Assembly: GCA_049324315.1 (NCBI GenBank)
Contig: JBMOKU010000009.1
Coordinates: forward strand, 1-64,000
DNA from: JBMOKU01 sp049324315
GTDB taxonomy: Bacteria > Bacillota > Clostridia > Peptostreptococcales > Thermotaleaceae
Direction: 5' to 3'
DNA: 64,000 nucleotides
Positions 52,944 through 61,501 of the stretch are shown here, one piece after another. How positions within the stretch are numbered: position 1 is the first letter of the stretch; each line of letters opens with the position of its first letter. The notes under the pieces were generated by a model. The model had not been told where the DNA came from, did no database searches, and saw only the letters and a program-made list of their open reading frames with translations. The position numbers and the translations under genes are program-made.

Positions 52944-53927
52944 ATGAAAGCTGGGAAACTGGACACAAGCTTATTAAAAAAAATTGTGTTTGAAAATATT
53001 ACGTATCATAGAGATGAAGTATTGATTAGACCGGGTGTGGGTGAAGACTGTGCAGTCGTAGACTTCGGAGAATATGCTTGTGTGCTGTCTACAGACCCTA
53101 TAACCGGTGCTGCTAACGAAGTAGGTCGCTTAGCCGTACATATATCTTGTAATGATATTGCCAGCAATGGTGTTGCACCCATGGGGTTAATGATGACCAT
53201 TATGGCGCCTATCGGGACAACTGCTGAAGAAATCAATGAAGTTATGAAACAGGCAGGTGAGACAGCTGCAGCGCTGAATGTAGAAATCATAGGGGGACAT
53301 ACGGAAATCACCCCCGCAGTTAACCGTATTGTGGTATCTGTTACAGCGCTGGGGAGAATGAAAAAGGAGCAGTTGGTAAAAACCAGTGGTGCATGCATCG
53401 GTGATCATATCATATTGACGAAATCAGCTGGTCTTGAAGGTACATCCATTCTTGCTTTTGACTTTGAAAATAAATTAAAGGAAGTTGTTGGTGAAGAAAT
53501 CATTCAGAATGCCAAGAAAATGATGGAGCAAATCAGCGTTATTGAAGAAGGTGTTATCGGAGGCGAAGTCGGAGCTACCAGTATGCATGATGTGACCGAG
53601 GGCGGTGTTTTAGGAGCTGTTTGGGAGCTCTGTGAGGCTTCAGCAGTGGGTGCACGGCTTTACATGGAAAGGGTACCTATCGCCAAGGAAACGGATGCAG
53701 TGTGTCGTTTTTTTGATATTGATCCCTTAAAACTTATATCCAGCGGATGTATGATTATGACCATTCCAAAGGAAAAAGAGAAGATTTTGTTGAAACGATT
53801 AGAAGACAAAGGGATTAAAGCCAGTATAATCGGTGAAATAACAGAAGGCGGAAGATACTTAGTAGATGGACTACATGAAATAGAGATACTGCCGCCGGAA
53901 AGTGATGAATTATATAAGGTACTATAG
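52944..53927 (+). CDS. AIR synthase/HypE-like ATP-binding protein
   Basis: 327 residues of the PurM/HypE/ThiL/SelD superfamily: PGVGEDCAVVDFGEYACVLS, STDPITGA, AVHISCNDIASNGVAPMGL, EIIGGHTEIT, VTEGGVLGAVWELCEAS. Compared with HypE it lacks the C-terminal PRIC Cys tail, so it is not a classical hydrogenase maturation protein. Clostridia carry such solo HypE-like proteins of unknown role. GGGGAG is upstream. No hydrogenase or selenium genes are near. Confidence 0.85.
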   Translation: MKAGKLDTSLLKKIVFENITYHRDEVLIRPGVGEDCAVVDFGEYACVLSTDPITGAANEVGRLAVHISCNDIASNGVAPMGLMMTIMAPIGTTAEEINEVMKQAGETAAALNVEIIGGHTEITPAVNRIVVSVTALGRMKKEQLVKTSGACIGDHIILTKSAGLEGTSILAFDFENKLKEVVGEEIIQNAKKMMEQISVIEEGVIGGEVGATSMHDVTEGGVLGAVWELCEASAVGARLYMERVPIAKETDAVCRFFDIDPLKLISSGCMIMTIPKEKEKILLKRLEDKGIKASIIGEITEGGRYLVDGLHEIEILPPESDELYKVL

Positions 53928-54001
53928 AGACTGGGCACAAAGTCTGATCTTTATTTTCATTATGAGGTAACTTACGAAAAACTTCAATGACTCATATGGC
54001 T

Positions 54002-54026
54002 GTAGGGGCGAACATTGTTCGCCCGC
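54002..54026 (+). repeat. Palindromic dispersed repeat (GAACATTGTTC type)
   Basis: GTAGGGGCGAACATTG then TTCGCCCGC, in the 338-bp gap before the amidase gene. Confidence 0.75.
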
Positions 54027-54136
54027 TTTATTTTTGTCGGATATATGATACAAGATTACAACTCGGTTACATTTCATGAATAAAGGTTGACATAAGATTT
54101 TAGCAAATGATATAAATAAATTGTAGGGCAAGATGC

Positions 54137-54227
54137 TGTCGAATGACGTAGAAAGGCGATCATTCCGCTTTCGATTTTGTATTTATTTGTCGAAGGAAAT
54201 GTTTTTTCGCTGTATTTGTTTTTCGAC
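54137..54227 (+). promoter_or_regulatory. Spo0A-type boxes upstream of the amidase gene
   Basis: TGTCGAA (the core 0A box) occurs at 54137-54143 and 54188-54194, and an inverted near-match TTCGACT at 54222-54228. Three sites in 90 bp just before an N-acetylmuramoyl-L-alanine amidase suggest direct Spo0A control. Binding is inferred from the motif. Confidence 0.5.
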
Positions 54228-54265
54228 TGCAGACGGTATGTAAGTACAAAATAGGGGGAAAAAAT

Positions 54266-56359
54266 ATGAAAAGAGTCACGGCATTATTGTTGGTAATTGT
54301 TCTCATCCTATCCTCAAATATCACTGTTTTTGCGGTAAAGAAGGATAATGGGGCTATTCAGTTGATGGACAACAAAGCTCAGAAGAAAATCAGTGCTGTC
54401 GCAGTGAATTTGATGGTTGCCGGTGAAGACGTAGTTTCGGATGTACCGACTGTGTTGGTTAATAATCGTACGCTCGTACCTATTCGTTATGTAGTGGAGA
54501 ATATGGGAATTCAAGCGGAGATCGAGTGGAATCAAAGTACATATGAAGCAACGATCCGCACAGAGGACAAAACAATTGTGTTGAAAATTGACAGTGATAC
54601 GGCCGTCGTAAATGGAAAGACAATGAAATTGCCCGATGGTGTTCCAGCGAAGCTTTTGGGCTATAATGGTAATGACAGAACAATGGTACCCCTAAGATTT
54701 GTGAGTGAACAGTTAGGCATGGATGTGTTTTGGAATGGGCAAACCCAGACAGCCATTGTAGATTTGCCGAAGCAAGAGATCACAGGCATTTCCTTTGATG
54801 CCTCCGGGTTGACACCTAAAATTGAAATACATACCACTGGTCAAATTAATATGATACCTACCTACGTTCAATACAATAATACGAATAAGCTGGTTATCGA
54901 TATCCCCAATGCGCTGCTAAATGTAACAGATCCAACCATCATTGAATCAACCGGAACTGTAAAAAAATCCATTGGTGAAAAAGGTATAACCGCGGTAAGG
55001 GCGGCCAGATTTGAAGCTGATCCTAGAGATGTCAGCAGGATCGTGGTGGATTTAGAATCTAAAAAAGATTATAATGTTGTATTTAATGCTGAACAAAACA
55101 AAATTGAAATACAATTCTTAAACAATGTAAAAAAGATAGACGTAGAGCAGATTAATAGTGTAGAGGCAGTGGTTATTCAAACCGATGAAGAACCCGTTTA
55201 TAATGTTATTTCTCTTGGTAATAGGGTAGTTGTAGATATCTTGAATGCCCAGCTTCAGACAAGTCAACGGGAAATACCTGTTTCTAGAGGCGGCGTCAAG
55301 CAAATAAGAACAGCGCCCTTTGCTCCGGATAATAATTATAATGAGAATGATAAAATCGTACGCGTTGTTTTAGATCTGGAAGATTGGATGAAAGCAGAAG
55401 ATATTTTTATTGAAAGTGATGGAAATAACGTACTTGCCTACTTCAGCGGCAGTCCATTAAAAGGTATTGCTTATGAAAAGCAGAAGTTTAACCAATCCTA
55501 TTTGCAGCTTTCCTTAACGGAGCAGGGAAATTATTTCAGTGATTATAATCGTGACAGCAGAGAGTTAACCGTAGTTGTTGAAAAAGAAAAATCAGAATTG
55601 AGAGAGACGGCTTGGAATGTAATGGACAATGTAGTTGAATCAATCAAGATAGATGATAGCCGTGACAGCGAATACAACTACATTACCATGAAGCTTGCTA
55701 AGGGAACTGAATATACTGAGCAAAACAAGAACAACCTAGCGACAGCATTTGGATTCTTATTTATTAACAAAAGCATGGAGCAATCAAAGTTTGTGGGACA
55801 GAAGATCGTCATCGACCCTGGCCATGGAGACAAAGACCCGGGCGCCATCAGTACCAATCTGAAATTGAAAGAAAAAGATCTCAATCTGGATGTATCCAAA
55901 AGATTGGCCAAGCTCCTAGAGAATGCAGGATTTACCGTGGTGATGACGCGTAAAGATGATACCTTTGTGGACCTATATGGCAGATCAGATATAGCAAATA
56001 ACCTTGGAGCTGATGCATTTGTCAGTGTGCATTTTAACGCATTACCTACAAAAACGGATATGAATGGCATTGAGATGCTTTATAACGGCAGTGATCCACA
56101 GAAAGACAGCGAGAATTTTGCCCGTGTTATGCTTCAAGAAGTAGTGAAAGAACTTAAGGCCACTGACAGAGGGATTATTGAGCGACCGAATCTGGTGGTT
56201 ATTCGAGAAACAAAGATGCCTGCTGTATTGGCTGAAATGGGATATCTGACCAACAGCTATGAAGAATCACTGATATCGACAGATGAGTACCGTCAAAAAT
56301 GTGCCCAGGCATTGTTTAATGGTATAACCAGGTATTTTGAAGAAGTGATATTAAAGTAG
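54266..56359 (+). CDS. Exported N-acetylmuramoyl-L-alanine amidase with stalk and AMIN domains
   Basis: 697 residues. Signal peptide 1-26 (LLLVIVLILSSNITVFA). Copper-amine-oxidase-N-like stalk at about 50-170 (VLVNNRTLVPIRYVVENMGI, RTMVPLRFVSEQLGMDVFW); AMIN-type beta repeats at about 175-400; C-terminal Amidase_3 at about 512-695: VIDPGHGDKDPGA, LKEKDLNLDVSKRLA, SVHFNA and LAEMGYLTNSYEE give the zinc ligands His, Glu, His and catalytic Glu. It cuts the bond between MurNAc and the stem peptide. GGGGG precedes the ATG. Upstream Spo0A boxes point to a role in sporulation or cell separation. Confidence 0.95.
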   Translation: MKRVTALLLVIVLILSSNITVFAVKKDNGAIQLMDNKAQKKISAVAVNLMVAGEDVVSDVPTVLVNNRTLVPIRYVVENMGIQAEIEWNQSTYEATIRTEDKTIVLKIDSDTAVVNGKTMKLPDGVPAKLLGYNGNDRTMVPLRFVSEQLGMDVFWNGQTQTAIVDLPKQEITGISFDASGLTPKIEIHTTGQINMIPTYVQYNNTNKLVIDIPNALLNVTDPTIIESTGTVKKSIGEKGITAVRAARFEADPRDVSRIVVDLESKKDYNVVFNAEQNKIEIQFLNNVKKIDVEQINSVEAVVIQTDEEPVYNVISLGNRVVVDILNAQLQTSQREIPVSRGGVKQIRTAPFAPDNNYNENDKIVRVVLDLEDWMKAEDIFIESDGNNVLAYFSGSPLKGIAYEKQKFNQSYLQLSLTEQGNYFSDYNRDSRELTVVVEKEKSELRETAWNVMDNVVESIKIDDSRDSEYNYITMKLAKGTEYTEQNKNNLATAFGFLFINKSMEQSKFVGQKIVIDPGHGDKDPGAISTNLKLKEKDLNLDVSKRLAKLLENAGFTVVMTRKDDTFVDLYGRSDIANNLGADAFVSVHFNALPTKTDMNGIEMLYNGSDPQKDSENFARVMLQEVVKELKATDRGIIERPNLVVIRETKMPAVLAEMGYLTNSYEESLISTDEYRQKCAQALFNGITRYFEEVILK

Positions 56360-56361
56360 AT

Positions 56362-56391
56362 AAAAAGATGCGAGGAATCGCATCTTTTTTG
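56362..56391 (+). terminator. Terminator after amidase gene
   Basis: AAAAAGATGCGA pairs with TCGCATCTTTTTT around GGAA. Confidence 0.9.
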
Positions 56392-56452
56392 TTTATTTCT
56401 TATACAGAAATGATAATATTATATTATTGAGAAATTTGAGGAGGGAACTAAA

Positions 56453-56974
56453 ATGGAATTTTTAGTAGGTTACTTGATTATTTTTTCAGCGAGAGTACTG
56501 GATGTATCGATTTCTGTTGTTCGTACACTTTTGATGGTAAGGGGTAAAAAATTTCAGGCTGCAGCCTTAGGTGCGGTAGAAGTGTTCATATATATAACGA
56601 TTCTGACAAAGATTATGGGACAATTAAATAATATCGGAAACTTGATAGCTTATTCCCTTGGATTTGGAACAGGACAAATTGTGGGCATTTTTATTGAACA
56701 GAAGATGGCTTTAGGCGATGTTTCCGTGCAGATTATTACCAAGGAAGATGAAAGTCATCTTGTGGAGACTTTGAGAGATGAAGGTTTTGGCGTAACCGTT
56801 GTTCAAGGATATGGCAGGGATGGCATCAAGCATATTTTGAACATCGTGTTAAAAAGAACGATGCTGCCAAGAGTATATGAAATCATGCAAGAACATGACA
56901 AAGAGGCATTTATTACAGTCTTAGACACAAAGAGTATCCGAGGAGGATATATGCAGCGTTTGAAAAGGAAATAA
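56453..56974 (+). CDS. UPF0316 family membrane protein
   Basis: 173 residues, three N-terminal membrane helices (about 3-22, 35-55 and 60-80) and a soluble C-terminal domain (VSVQIITKEDESHLVETLRD...) like DUF2179. Sequences such as SARVLDVSISVVRTLLMVRG and AYSLGFGTGQIVGIFIEQ match UPF0316 proteins. The biochemical role is unknown. GAGGAGGG precedes the ATG by 9 nt. Confidence 0.88.
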   Translation: MEFLVGYLIIFSARVLDVSISVVRTLLMVRGKKFQAAALGAVEVFIYITILTKIMGQLNNIGNLIAYSLGFGTGQIVGIFIEQKMALGDVSVQIITKEDESHLVETLRDEGFGVTVVQGYGRDGIKHILNIVLKRTMLPRVYEIMQEHDKEAFITVLDTKSIRGGYMQRLKRK

Positions 56975-57052
56975 GGTTTTTAAATGTTTTAGACATAGTT
57001 TGCCTCCCTCACTAATATAATTTTATAAAGAATATAGTTGGGGGGTTAAGTA

Positions 57053-58069
57053 ATGAAAAGCAGTAAAGTTATTGCATTGATTTTGGTACTGTGTATGATA
57101 ATAAGCCTTTCCGCATGTCAAAACCCGATTAGCATGGTAAAAGGCTTGTTTAATGATGACGAAGCCGCTTCCAGTATTATTGAAAGCGATGAAGATACGA
57201 ATGGCGATGTTCAGTTAAGAGATACTGTATTATACTATAAAGATGATAAAGGCTATTTAATTCCCGTGATGAGAAAAATCCCGTGGACTGAGGGAATAGG
57301 AAAAGCTGCCCTAAGCAATCTGATTGATAGTCCTACAAATAGGAAGGATGTTGAAGGAATCGGGCTGCTTCCTATACTGCCAGCTGCCACACAGATCAGA
57401 GGAATGTCTATTGATAATGGATTCTGTAAAGTAGATTTTTCATCGGATATTCTAAATACAAACAGTCAGCAGGAAGAGGAAGCAATGGTAAAAGGTATCG
57501 TGTATACCCTGACAGAATTTGTGACCATCGACCAGGTGCAGCTCATGGTTGAGGGTAAAAAAGTGGATGCCCTCACCTATGGTACACAGGTATCTCAGCC
57601 TATGGCAAGGGATAACATTAACTATGCCAGTGCAGCCCCCAGCGGGGATAAGGTTGTAGTGTATTTTGAGGGCACTACAAATGGCCTTGAAACCTACTTT
57701 GTACCTGTCACAAAAGCAGTAGAAAAGAAAGATGGTACACCTGTCAATATGCTGGATGCGCTGGATACCTTGGTTGAAGGCCCGCCAGAAGGTTCGGGAT
57801 TATACAGCCAGATACCAAAAGGCACACAAGTACTTAGCGTAGACATAAACAATGGAATCGCATATATTAACTTGAATGAGGAAGTCATGGATATTGTAGA
57901 AAATAAGGAAGTCTCAGACAGTATCGTTAAGTCCTTTGCATTAACTGTTAAAGAGCAATATCAGGACATTGCAGGAGTGAAGATTCTTGTAAACGGAAAA
58001 GAAACAGAATTAGGGTCCGTAAGCAAAGAAGAGCCTGCGGCGGTACCTACTTTTGCAAATCAATATTAA
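57053..58069 (+). CDS. GerMN-domain lipoprotein
   Basis: 338 residues. Lipoprotein signal VLCMIISLSAC (Cys22), an acidic linker, then two GerMN repeats (about 53-165 and 195-310), each with a D...(C/I)KVDFSSDIL- or AYINLNEEV-type strand: YYKDDKGYLIPVMRKIPW and VVYFEGTTNGLETYFVPV begin them. GerM proteins act at the septum of the forming spore or in germination. GGGGGG precedes the ATG. It supports an endospore-forming host. Confidence 0.9.
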   Translation: MKSSKVIALILVLCMIISLSACQNPISMVKGLFNDDEAASSIIESDEDTNGDVQLRDTVLYYKDDKGYLIPVMRKIPWTEGIGKAALSNLIDSPTNRKDVEGIGLLPILPAATQIRGMSIDNGFCKVDFSSDILNTNSQQEEEAMVKGIVYTLTEFVTIDQVQLMVEGKKVDALTYGTQVSQPMARDNINYASAAPSGDKVVVYFEGTTNGLETYFVPVTKAVEKKDGTPVNMLDALDTLVEGPPEGSGLYSQIPKGTQVLSVDINNGIAYINLNEEVMDIVENKEVSDSIVKSFALTVKEQYQDIAGVKILVNGKETELGSVSKEEPAAVPTFANQY

Positions 58070-58116
58070 GACCAGTATATAGATATAAGCTTATAGAACA
58101 GAATGTATTATCTTTT

Positions 58117-58143
58117 GTAGGGAACGACGCCCTCGTCGTTCCG
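58117..58143 (+). repeat. Palindromic dispersed repeat (GAACGACG type)
   Basis: GTAGGGAACGACGCCCTCG then TCGTTCCG; arms GGAACGACG/CGTCGTTCC are perfect. Confidence 0.7.
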
Positions 58144-58179
58144 AGAAAATTAAATACCACTCTAAAAGCGTAAACCTAT

Positions 58180-58213
58180 AAGCACCTGTATTTATACGGG
58201 TGCTTTCTCTTTG
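58180..58213 (+). terminator. Terminator after gerMN gene
   Basis: AAGCACC pairs with GGTGCTT, then TCTCTTT. Confidence 0.7.
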
Positions 58214-58322
58214 GATATGGTAAATAATTGAACAAGGAAAGGGATACAATAATGAAGGATGTAATCTATGCTATAATATGGTAGAATAACCATAGTAATG
58301 AAGTAAGGGAGAGGAGAACAAT

Positions 58323-59102
58323 ATGAGCCGATTTGACGGAAGAAAAGTAGATGAATTAAGGAATGCAAAGATCGCAAAGGATTATCTGGCGTATGCAGAG
58401 GGATCTGTTCTTATAGAAATGGGAAATACAAAGGTTATCTGTACTGCCTCCATAGAAGACCGCGTACCTCCTTTTTTAAAAGGGACAGGCAGCGGCTGGA
58501 TCACTGCGGAATACTCCATGCTGCCTAGATCGACACAGACCAGAAAACCTAGAGAGTCTAGCAAAGGTAAAGTTGAGGGTAGAACCCAAGAAATACAACG
58601 CCTTATTGGTAGAGCGCTGCGTTCCGTGGTAGACCTGCAGAAAATAGGTGAGAGAACGATCTGGATTGACTGTGATGTCATTCAGGCTGACGGAGGTACC
58701 AGGACAGCGTCTATTACAGGTGCTTTTGTAGCACTGGCGGAGGCGCTGCATAAACTGTATCAAGATAAATTAATTCCTGTGTATCCTATAAAGAATTTTG
58801 TGGCTGCTGTCAGCGTAGGGATCGTAGATGGAATACCTGTGCTTGACCTATGCTATGAAGAAGATTCTAATGCTAAGGTAGACATGAATGTGGTCATGAC
58901 GGATAAAAATGAGTTTGTAGAAGTACAAGGAACCGGGGAAGAATCACCTTTTAGCAGACAAGATTTAAACAGGCTGTTAGAGCTGGCTGAAAAGGGAAAC
59001 CATGAACTGATTCAAATGCAAAAGCATACATTAGGTATTATTAATGATCTGATTGGGAAATCAGAGGTGAATTCTAACGAAGGAGTTCATTCCAATGAAT
59101 AG
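58323..59102 (+). CDS. rph: Ribonuclease PH
   Basis: 259 residues, usual length. SRFDGRKVDELRN start, GSVLIEMGNTKVICTASIED, RTQEIQRLIGRALRSVVDL, and the active site WIDCDVIQADGGTRTASITG. It trims tRNA 3' ends by phosphorolysis. Fits its location upstream of a tRNA array, though that is not required. GGGAGAGGAG precedes the ATG. It overlaps the next gene by 8 bp; rph-rdgB-yfcE is a common Clostridial operon. Confidence 0.96.
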   Translation: MSRFDGRKVDELRNAKIAKDYLAYAEGSVLIEMGNTKVICTASIEDRVPPFLKGTGSGWITAEYSMLPRSTQTRKPRESSKGKVEGRTQEIQRLIGRALRSVVDLQKIGERTIWIDCDVIQADGGTRTASITGAFVALAEALHKLYQDKLIPVYPIKNFVAAVSVGIVDGIPVLDLCYEEDSNAKVDMNVVMTDKNEFVEVQGTGEESPFSRQDLNRLLELAEKGNHELIQMQKHTLGIINDLIGKSEVNSNEGVHSNE

Positions 59103-59700
59103 AATGGTTATTGCATCTCAGAATAAGCATAAAATTCAAGAAATCAAAGAAATACTTCAAGCATTTCCTTTTGCGATTCAATCTTTAGATCAAGTAGGAT
59201 TATCCCACTTTCATGTGGAAGAGGATGGAGAGACCTTTGAAGAAAACTCTATGAAAAAAGCGCGAGAGGTTATGAAAGCCACTGGTTCCATAGCATTGGC
59301 AGATGATTCGGGATTGGAGGTAGATGTCCTTGATAATCAGCCGGGAGTATATTCGGCCAGATTTTCCGGGGAAGGAGCTACTGATAAGAAGAATAACCAA
59401 AAGCTTTTGGTGATGTTGCAGGATGTTCCGACAGAAAAAAGAACGGCTCGCTTTGTATCCGTAATATCTGTGGTCTTTCCAGATGGGAAAGAGGTCTGTG
59501 TAAGAGGTGAATGTCCTGGCATCATTGGGTTTATTGAAAAAGGGACAAATGGCTTTGGCTATGATCCTCTCTTTATTGTACCCGAATATCAGAAGACCTT
59601 CGGAGAGTTGGGAAGCGAAGTGAAAAACAAGATTAGTCATCGGGCAAGGGCACTAAGCAAATTAAAAGATGCCTTGCAGGAAGTTTTAGGGGGAATATAG
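59095..59700 (+). CDS. rdgB: XTP/dITP pyrophosphatase (RdgB/HAM1)
   Basis: 201 residues. Signatures: ASQNKHKIQEIKEIL, ALADDSGLEVDVLDNQPGVY, SARFSGEGATDKKNN, GFGYDPLFIVPEY and KNKISHRARAL. It hydrolyses non-canonical purine nucleoside triphosphates to monophosphates and keeps inosine and xanthine out of nucleic acids. GAAGGAG is inside the end of rph, indicating coupling. Confidence 0.96.
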   Translation: MNRMVIASQNKHKIQEIKEILQAFPFAIQSLDQVGLSHFHVEEDGETFEENSMKKAREVMKATGSIALADDSGLEVDVLDNQPGVYSARFSGEGATDKKNNQKLLVMLQDVPTEKRTARFVSVISVVFPDGKEVCVRGECPGIIGFIEKGTNGFGYDPLFIVPEYQKTFGELGSEVKNKISHRARALSKLKDALQEVLGGI

Positions 59701-59701
59701 T

Positions 59702-60175
59702 TTGAAAATCGGTGTAATCAGTGATTCCCATGGAATGATAGACAATGTGGAAAAGGCTCTAATGTCGATGGGAGAAATTGATCTTTTAATTCATCTGGGG
59801 GATCACTGCAAAGATATAAAAAAGGTAGAAGCCTTAACGGCAACAGAAATAGTCACAGTGAGAGGAAATTGCGATGGTACTGGAGAGAGCAAGGATGAAG
59901 TGGTCTTAGAAGCAGCAGGACATAAGCTGCTGCTTGCCCATGGGCACCAATTTGGCGTGAAGGAAGATATTAACCGCCTCCACTATAGGGCCTTAGAGTT
60001 GAACTGTGATATTGCTTTATTTGGACATACACATATTCCTTTGAATATCCATTGGGAGGGCGTACTTCTAATGAACCCGGGCAGCGTAAGCTTGCCTAAA
60101 GGAAGCTCCAAAGCTTCCTGTGGTATCATCCGAATAGAAGGAGATAAAGTTGACACACAAATCCTGAATATTTAG
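59702..60175 (+). CDS. YfcE/MJ0936-type metallophosphoesterase
   Basis: 157 residues, TTG start with AGGGGG upstream, 1 bp after rdgB. Calcineurin-like motifs: GVISDSHG, LIHLGDHCKD, VRGNCDG, LAHGHQFG and LFGHTHIP, all metal ligands present. Homologs hydrolyse phosphodiesters; the natural substrate is not known. Third gene of the rph operon. Confidence 0.92.
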   Translation: MKIGVISDSHGMIDNVEKALMSMGEIDLLIHLGDHCKDIKKVEALTATEIVTVRGNCDGTGESKDEVVLEAAGHKLLLAHGHQFGVKEDINRLHYRALELNCDIALFGHTHIPLNIHWEGVLLMNPGSVSLPKGSSKASCGIIRIEGDKVDTQILNI

Positions 60176-60304
60176 GGGTTACAGGTATAAGCTGGATAAG
60201 CGTAGTAAATACTATAAATCAAGAAATATGAAGAAAAAGCATAAAAGAATGAGCAAGTAAAAGAAGAATAACGGAAATTGACGATAAAGCATAAATTTAT
60301 GTTT

Positions 60305-60333
60305 TTGACATTATGTAAAATTTACGCTATACT
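60305..60333 (+). promoter_or_regulatory. Promoter of the tRNA operon
   Basis: TTGACA (60305-60310) and TATACT (60328-60333) with a 17-bp spacer, a near-consensus vegetative promoter 15 bp before the first tRNA. Confidence 0.85.
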
Positions 60334-60347
60334 AGACTTTGTCAGTT

Positions 60348-60424
60348 CGGGGTGTAGCGCAGTTTGGTAGCGCATCTGGTTTGGGACCAGAGGGCCGCGG
60401 GTTCAAATCCTGCCACCCCGACCA
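60348..60424 (+). tRNA. tRNA-Pro (anticodon TGG)
   Basis: 77 nt with encoded CCA. Acceptor CGGGGTG pairs CACCCCG; anticodon arm TCTGG-TTTGGGA-CCAGA; T loop TTCAAAT. Reads proline codons CCN. Confidence 0.97.
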
Positions 60425-60432
60425 TTTAATTT

Positions 60433-60506
60433 GCGGATGTAGTTCAATGGTAGAACTCCAGCCTTCCAAGCTGGTAGCGCGGGTTCGATTCCCGCTATCC
60501 GCTCCA
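60433..60506 (+). tRNA. tRNA-Gly (anticodon TCC)
   Basis: 74 nt with encoded CCA. Acceptor GCGGATG pairs TATCCGC (one G-T); anticodon arm CCAGC-CTTCCAA-GCTGG; T loop TTCGATT. Confidence 0.97.
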
Positions 60507-60510
60507 GTAT

Positions 60511-60587
60511 GTGCCCATAGCTCAGCTGGATAGAGCAACGGCCTTCTAAGCCGTGTGTCCGGGGTTCGAATCCCTGTGGGCACGCCA
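60511..60587 (+). tRNA. tRNA-Arg (anticodon TCT)
   Basis: 77 nt with encoded CCA. Acceptor GTGCCCA pairs TGGGCAC; anticodon arm ACGGC-CTTCTAA-GCCGT. Reads AGA/AGG, the favoured Arg codons in this AT-rich genome. Confidence 0.97.
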
Positions 60588-60593
60588 TAACAT

Positions 60594-60670
60594 GGTGGCT
60601 GTAGTCAAGCGGTTAAGACACAGGATTGTGGCTCCTGCATTCGTGGGTTCGATTCCCATCAGCCACCCCA
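60594..60670 (+). tRNA. tRNA-His (anticodon GTG)
   Basis: 77 nt with encoded CCA and the extra 5' G (position -1) opposite C73 that marks tRNA-His. Acceptor GTGGCTG pairs CAGCCAC; anticodon arm CAGGA-TTGTGGC-TCCTG. Confidence 0.97.
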
Positions 60671-60685
60671 TAATGATATCATTGT

Positions 60686-60761
60686 TGGGGTATAGCCAAG
60701 TCGGTAAGGCACCAGACTTTGACTCTGGCATTCGTTGGTTCGAGTCCAGCTACCCCAGCCA
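60686..60761 (+). tRNA. tRNA-Gln (anticodon TTG)
   Basis: 76 nt with encoded CCA. Acceptor TGGGGTA pairs TACCCCA; anticodon arm CCAGA-CTTTGAC-TCTGG. Confidence 0.97.
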
Positions 60762-60770
60762 TATATACAT

Positions 60771-60847
60771 GCACCCTTAGCTCAGTCGGATAGAGTCGCT
60801 GGCTTCGAACCAGTTGGTCGGGGGTTCGAGTCCCTCAGGGTGCACCA
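60771..60847 (+). tRNA. tRNA-Arg (anticodon TCG)
   Basis: 77 nt with encoded CCA. Acceptor GCACCCT pairs AGGGTGC; anticodon arm GCTGG-CTTCGAA-CCAGT with one G-T pair; the D stem GCTC/GAGT also contains a wobble. Reads CGA-type Arg codons. Last gene of the array; its 3' end borders accessory DNA. Confidence 0.93.
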
Positions 60848-60853
60848 TACATA

Positions 60854-60890
60854 AAACCTTGCAGATATAGTGTTTGCAAGGTTTTTTTAT
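60854..60890 (+). terminator. Terminator of the tRNA operon
   Basis: AAACCTTGCA pairs with TGCAAGGTTT, then a run of seven T. Confidence 0.9.
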
Positions 60891-61054
60891 TGTGTATAAA
60901 AGTATGTATAATAGGCCACTGGATTGCATATTTGACAAGTAAGTGGGTCGATATGATTAAAAAGTGAATATGTATAAATCTTATATGGAAAATTATGTTA
61001 TAATAATAAAAGTACGTCATATACAAGTGTTACGCATAATGGGGGCGATGTATT

Positions 61055-61396
61055 ATGTTTAATAAACTCAAAGAATTCTTACAGATTCATTTTTCTCTTA
61101 TATCTGGTGAAATAGATTATGGTGAGTATTCAAGTTATTTTAGAAGAAAAGACAATGTGATAATTCTATTTATAATTACTTCTTTGTTTACCTTGATAAT
61201 GGGATTGATATATGAAATACCTATCTATGTAATAATAGGCGGTATCGTAATAATGGGGTATGGTATGATATTGCAGTCAAAGGCCAAAACTGTTAAACAG
61301 CAATTATTTTATAGCTTTATATGGGGGATAACAAGTTTTCTAACAGCAGTAATTATACTTTTTATTTCTATTAAATTCTTTAATTTTATGAAATAA
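61055..61396 (+). CDS. Small uncharacterised membrane protein
   Basis: 113 residues with three predicted membrane helices (about 33-51, 53-73 and 86-109: NVIILFIITSLFTLIMGLIY, IPIYVIIGGIVIMGYGMIL, FIWGITSFLTAVIILFIS). The amino end (FLQIHFSLISGEIDYGEYSS) is cytoplasmic or surface. GGGGGCGATG precedes the ATG by 8 nt. I do not recognise the family; it is the first gene of the accessory stretch after the tRNAs. Confidence 0.65.
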   Translation: MFNKLKEFLQIHFSLISGEIDYGEYSSYFRRKDNVIILFIITSLFTLIMGLIYEIPIYVIIGGIVIMGYGMILQSKAKTVKQQLFYSFIWGITSFLTAVIILFISIKFFNFMK

Positions 61397-61501
61397 TGTG
61401 AGATATTTGTAGATCATTTAGTTTTAACTAATCCCTAAAAATGGTTTTAGGGAACAGTTACCTCTAAAAAATTAAAGGAGAACAAATTTGAAGAATGCCT
61501 A

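Noticed and set aside
52944..53927. HypE hydrogenase maturation protein
   Set aside because: Lacks the C-terminal PRIC-type Cys and no hyp or hydrogenase genes are near; called HypE-like only.
59200..59640. 146-residue antisense frame inside rdgB
   Set aside because: Shadow of a complete conserved gene.
60332..60780. Several 60-80 residue frames across the tRNA array, one resembling 'GIRTPDTRLRRPLLYPAELW' proteins
   Set aside because: These are translations of tRNA genes, a common database artefact.
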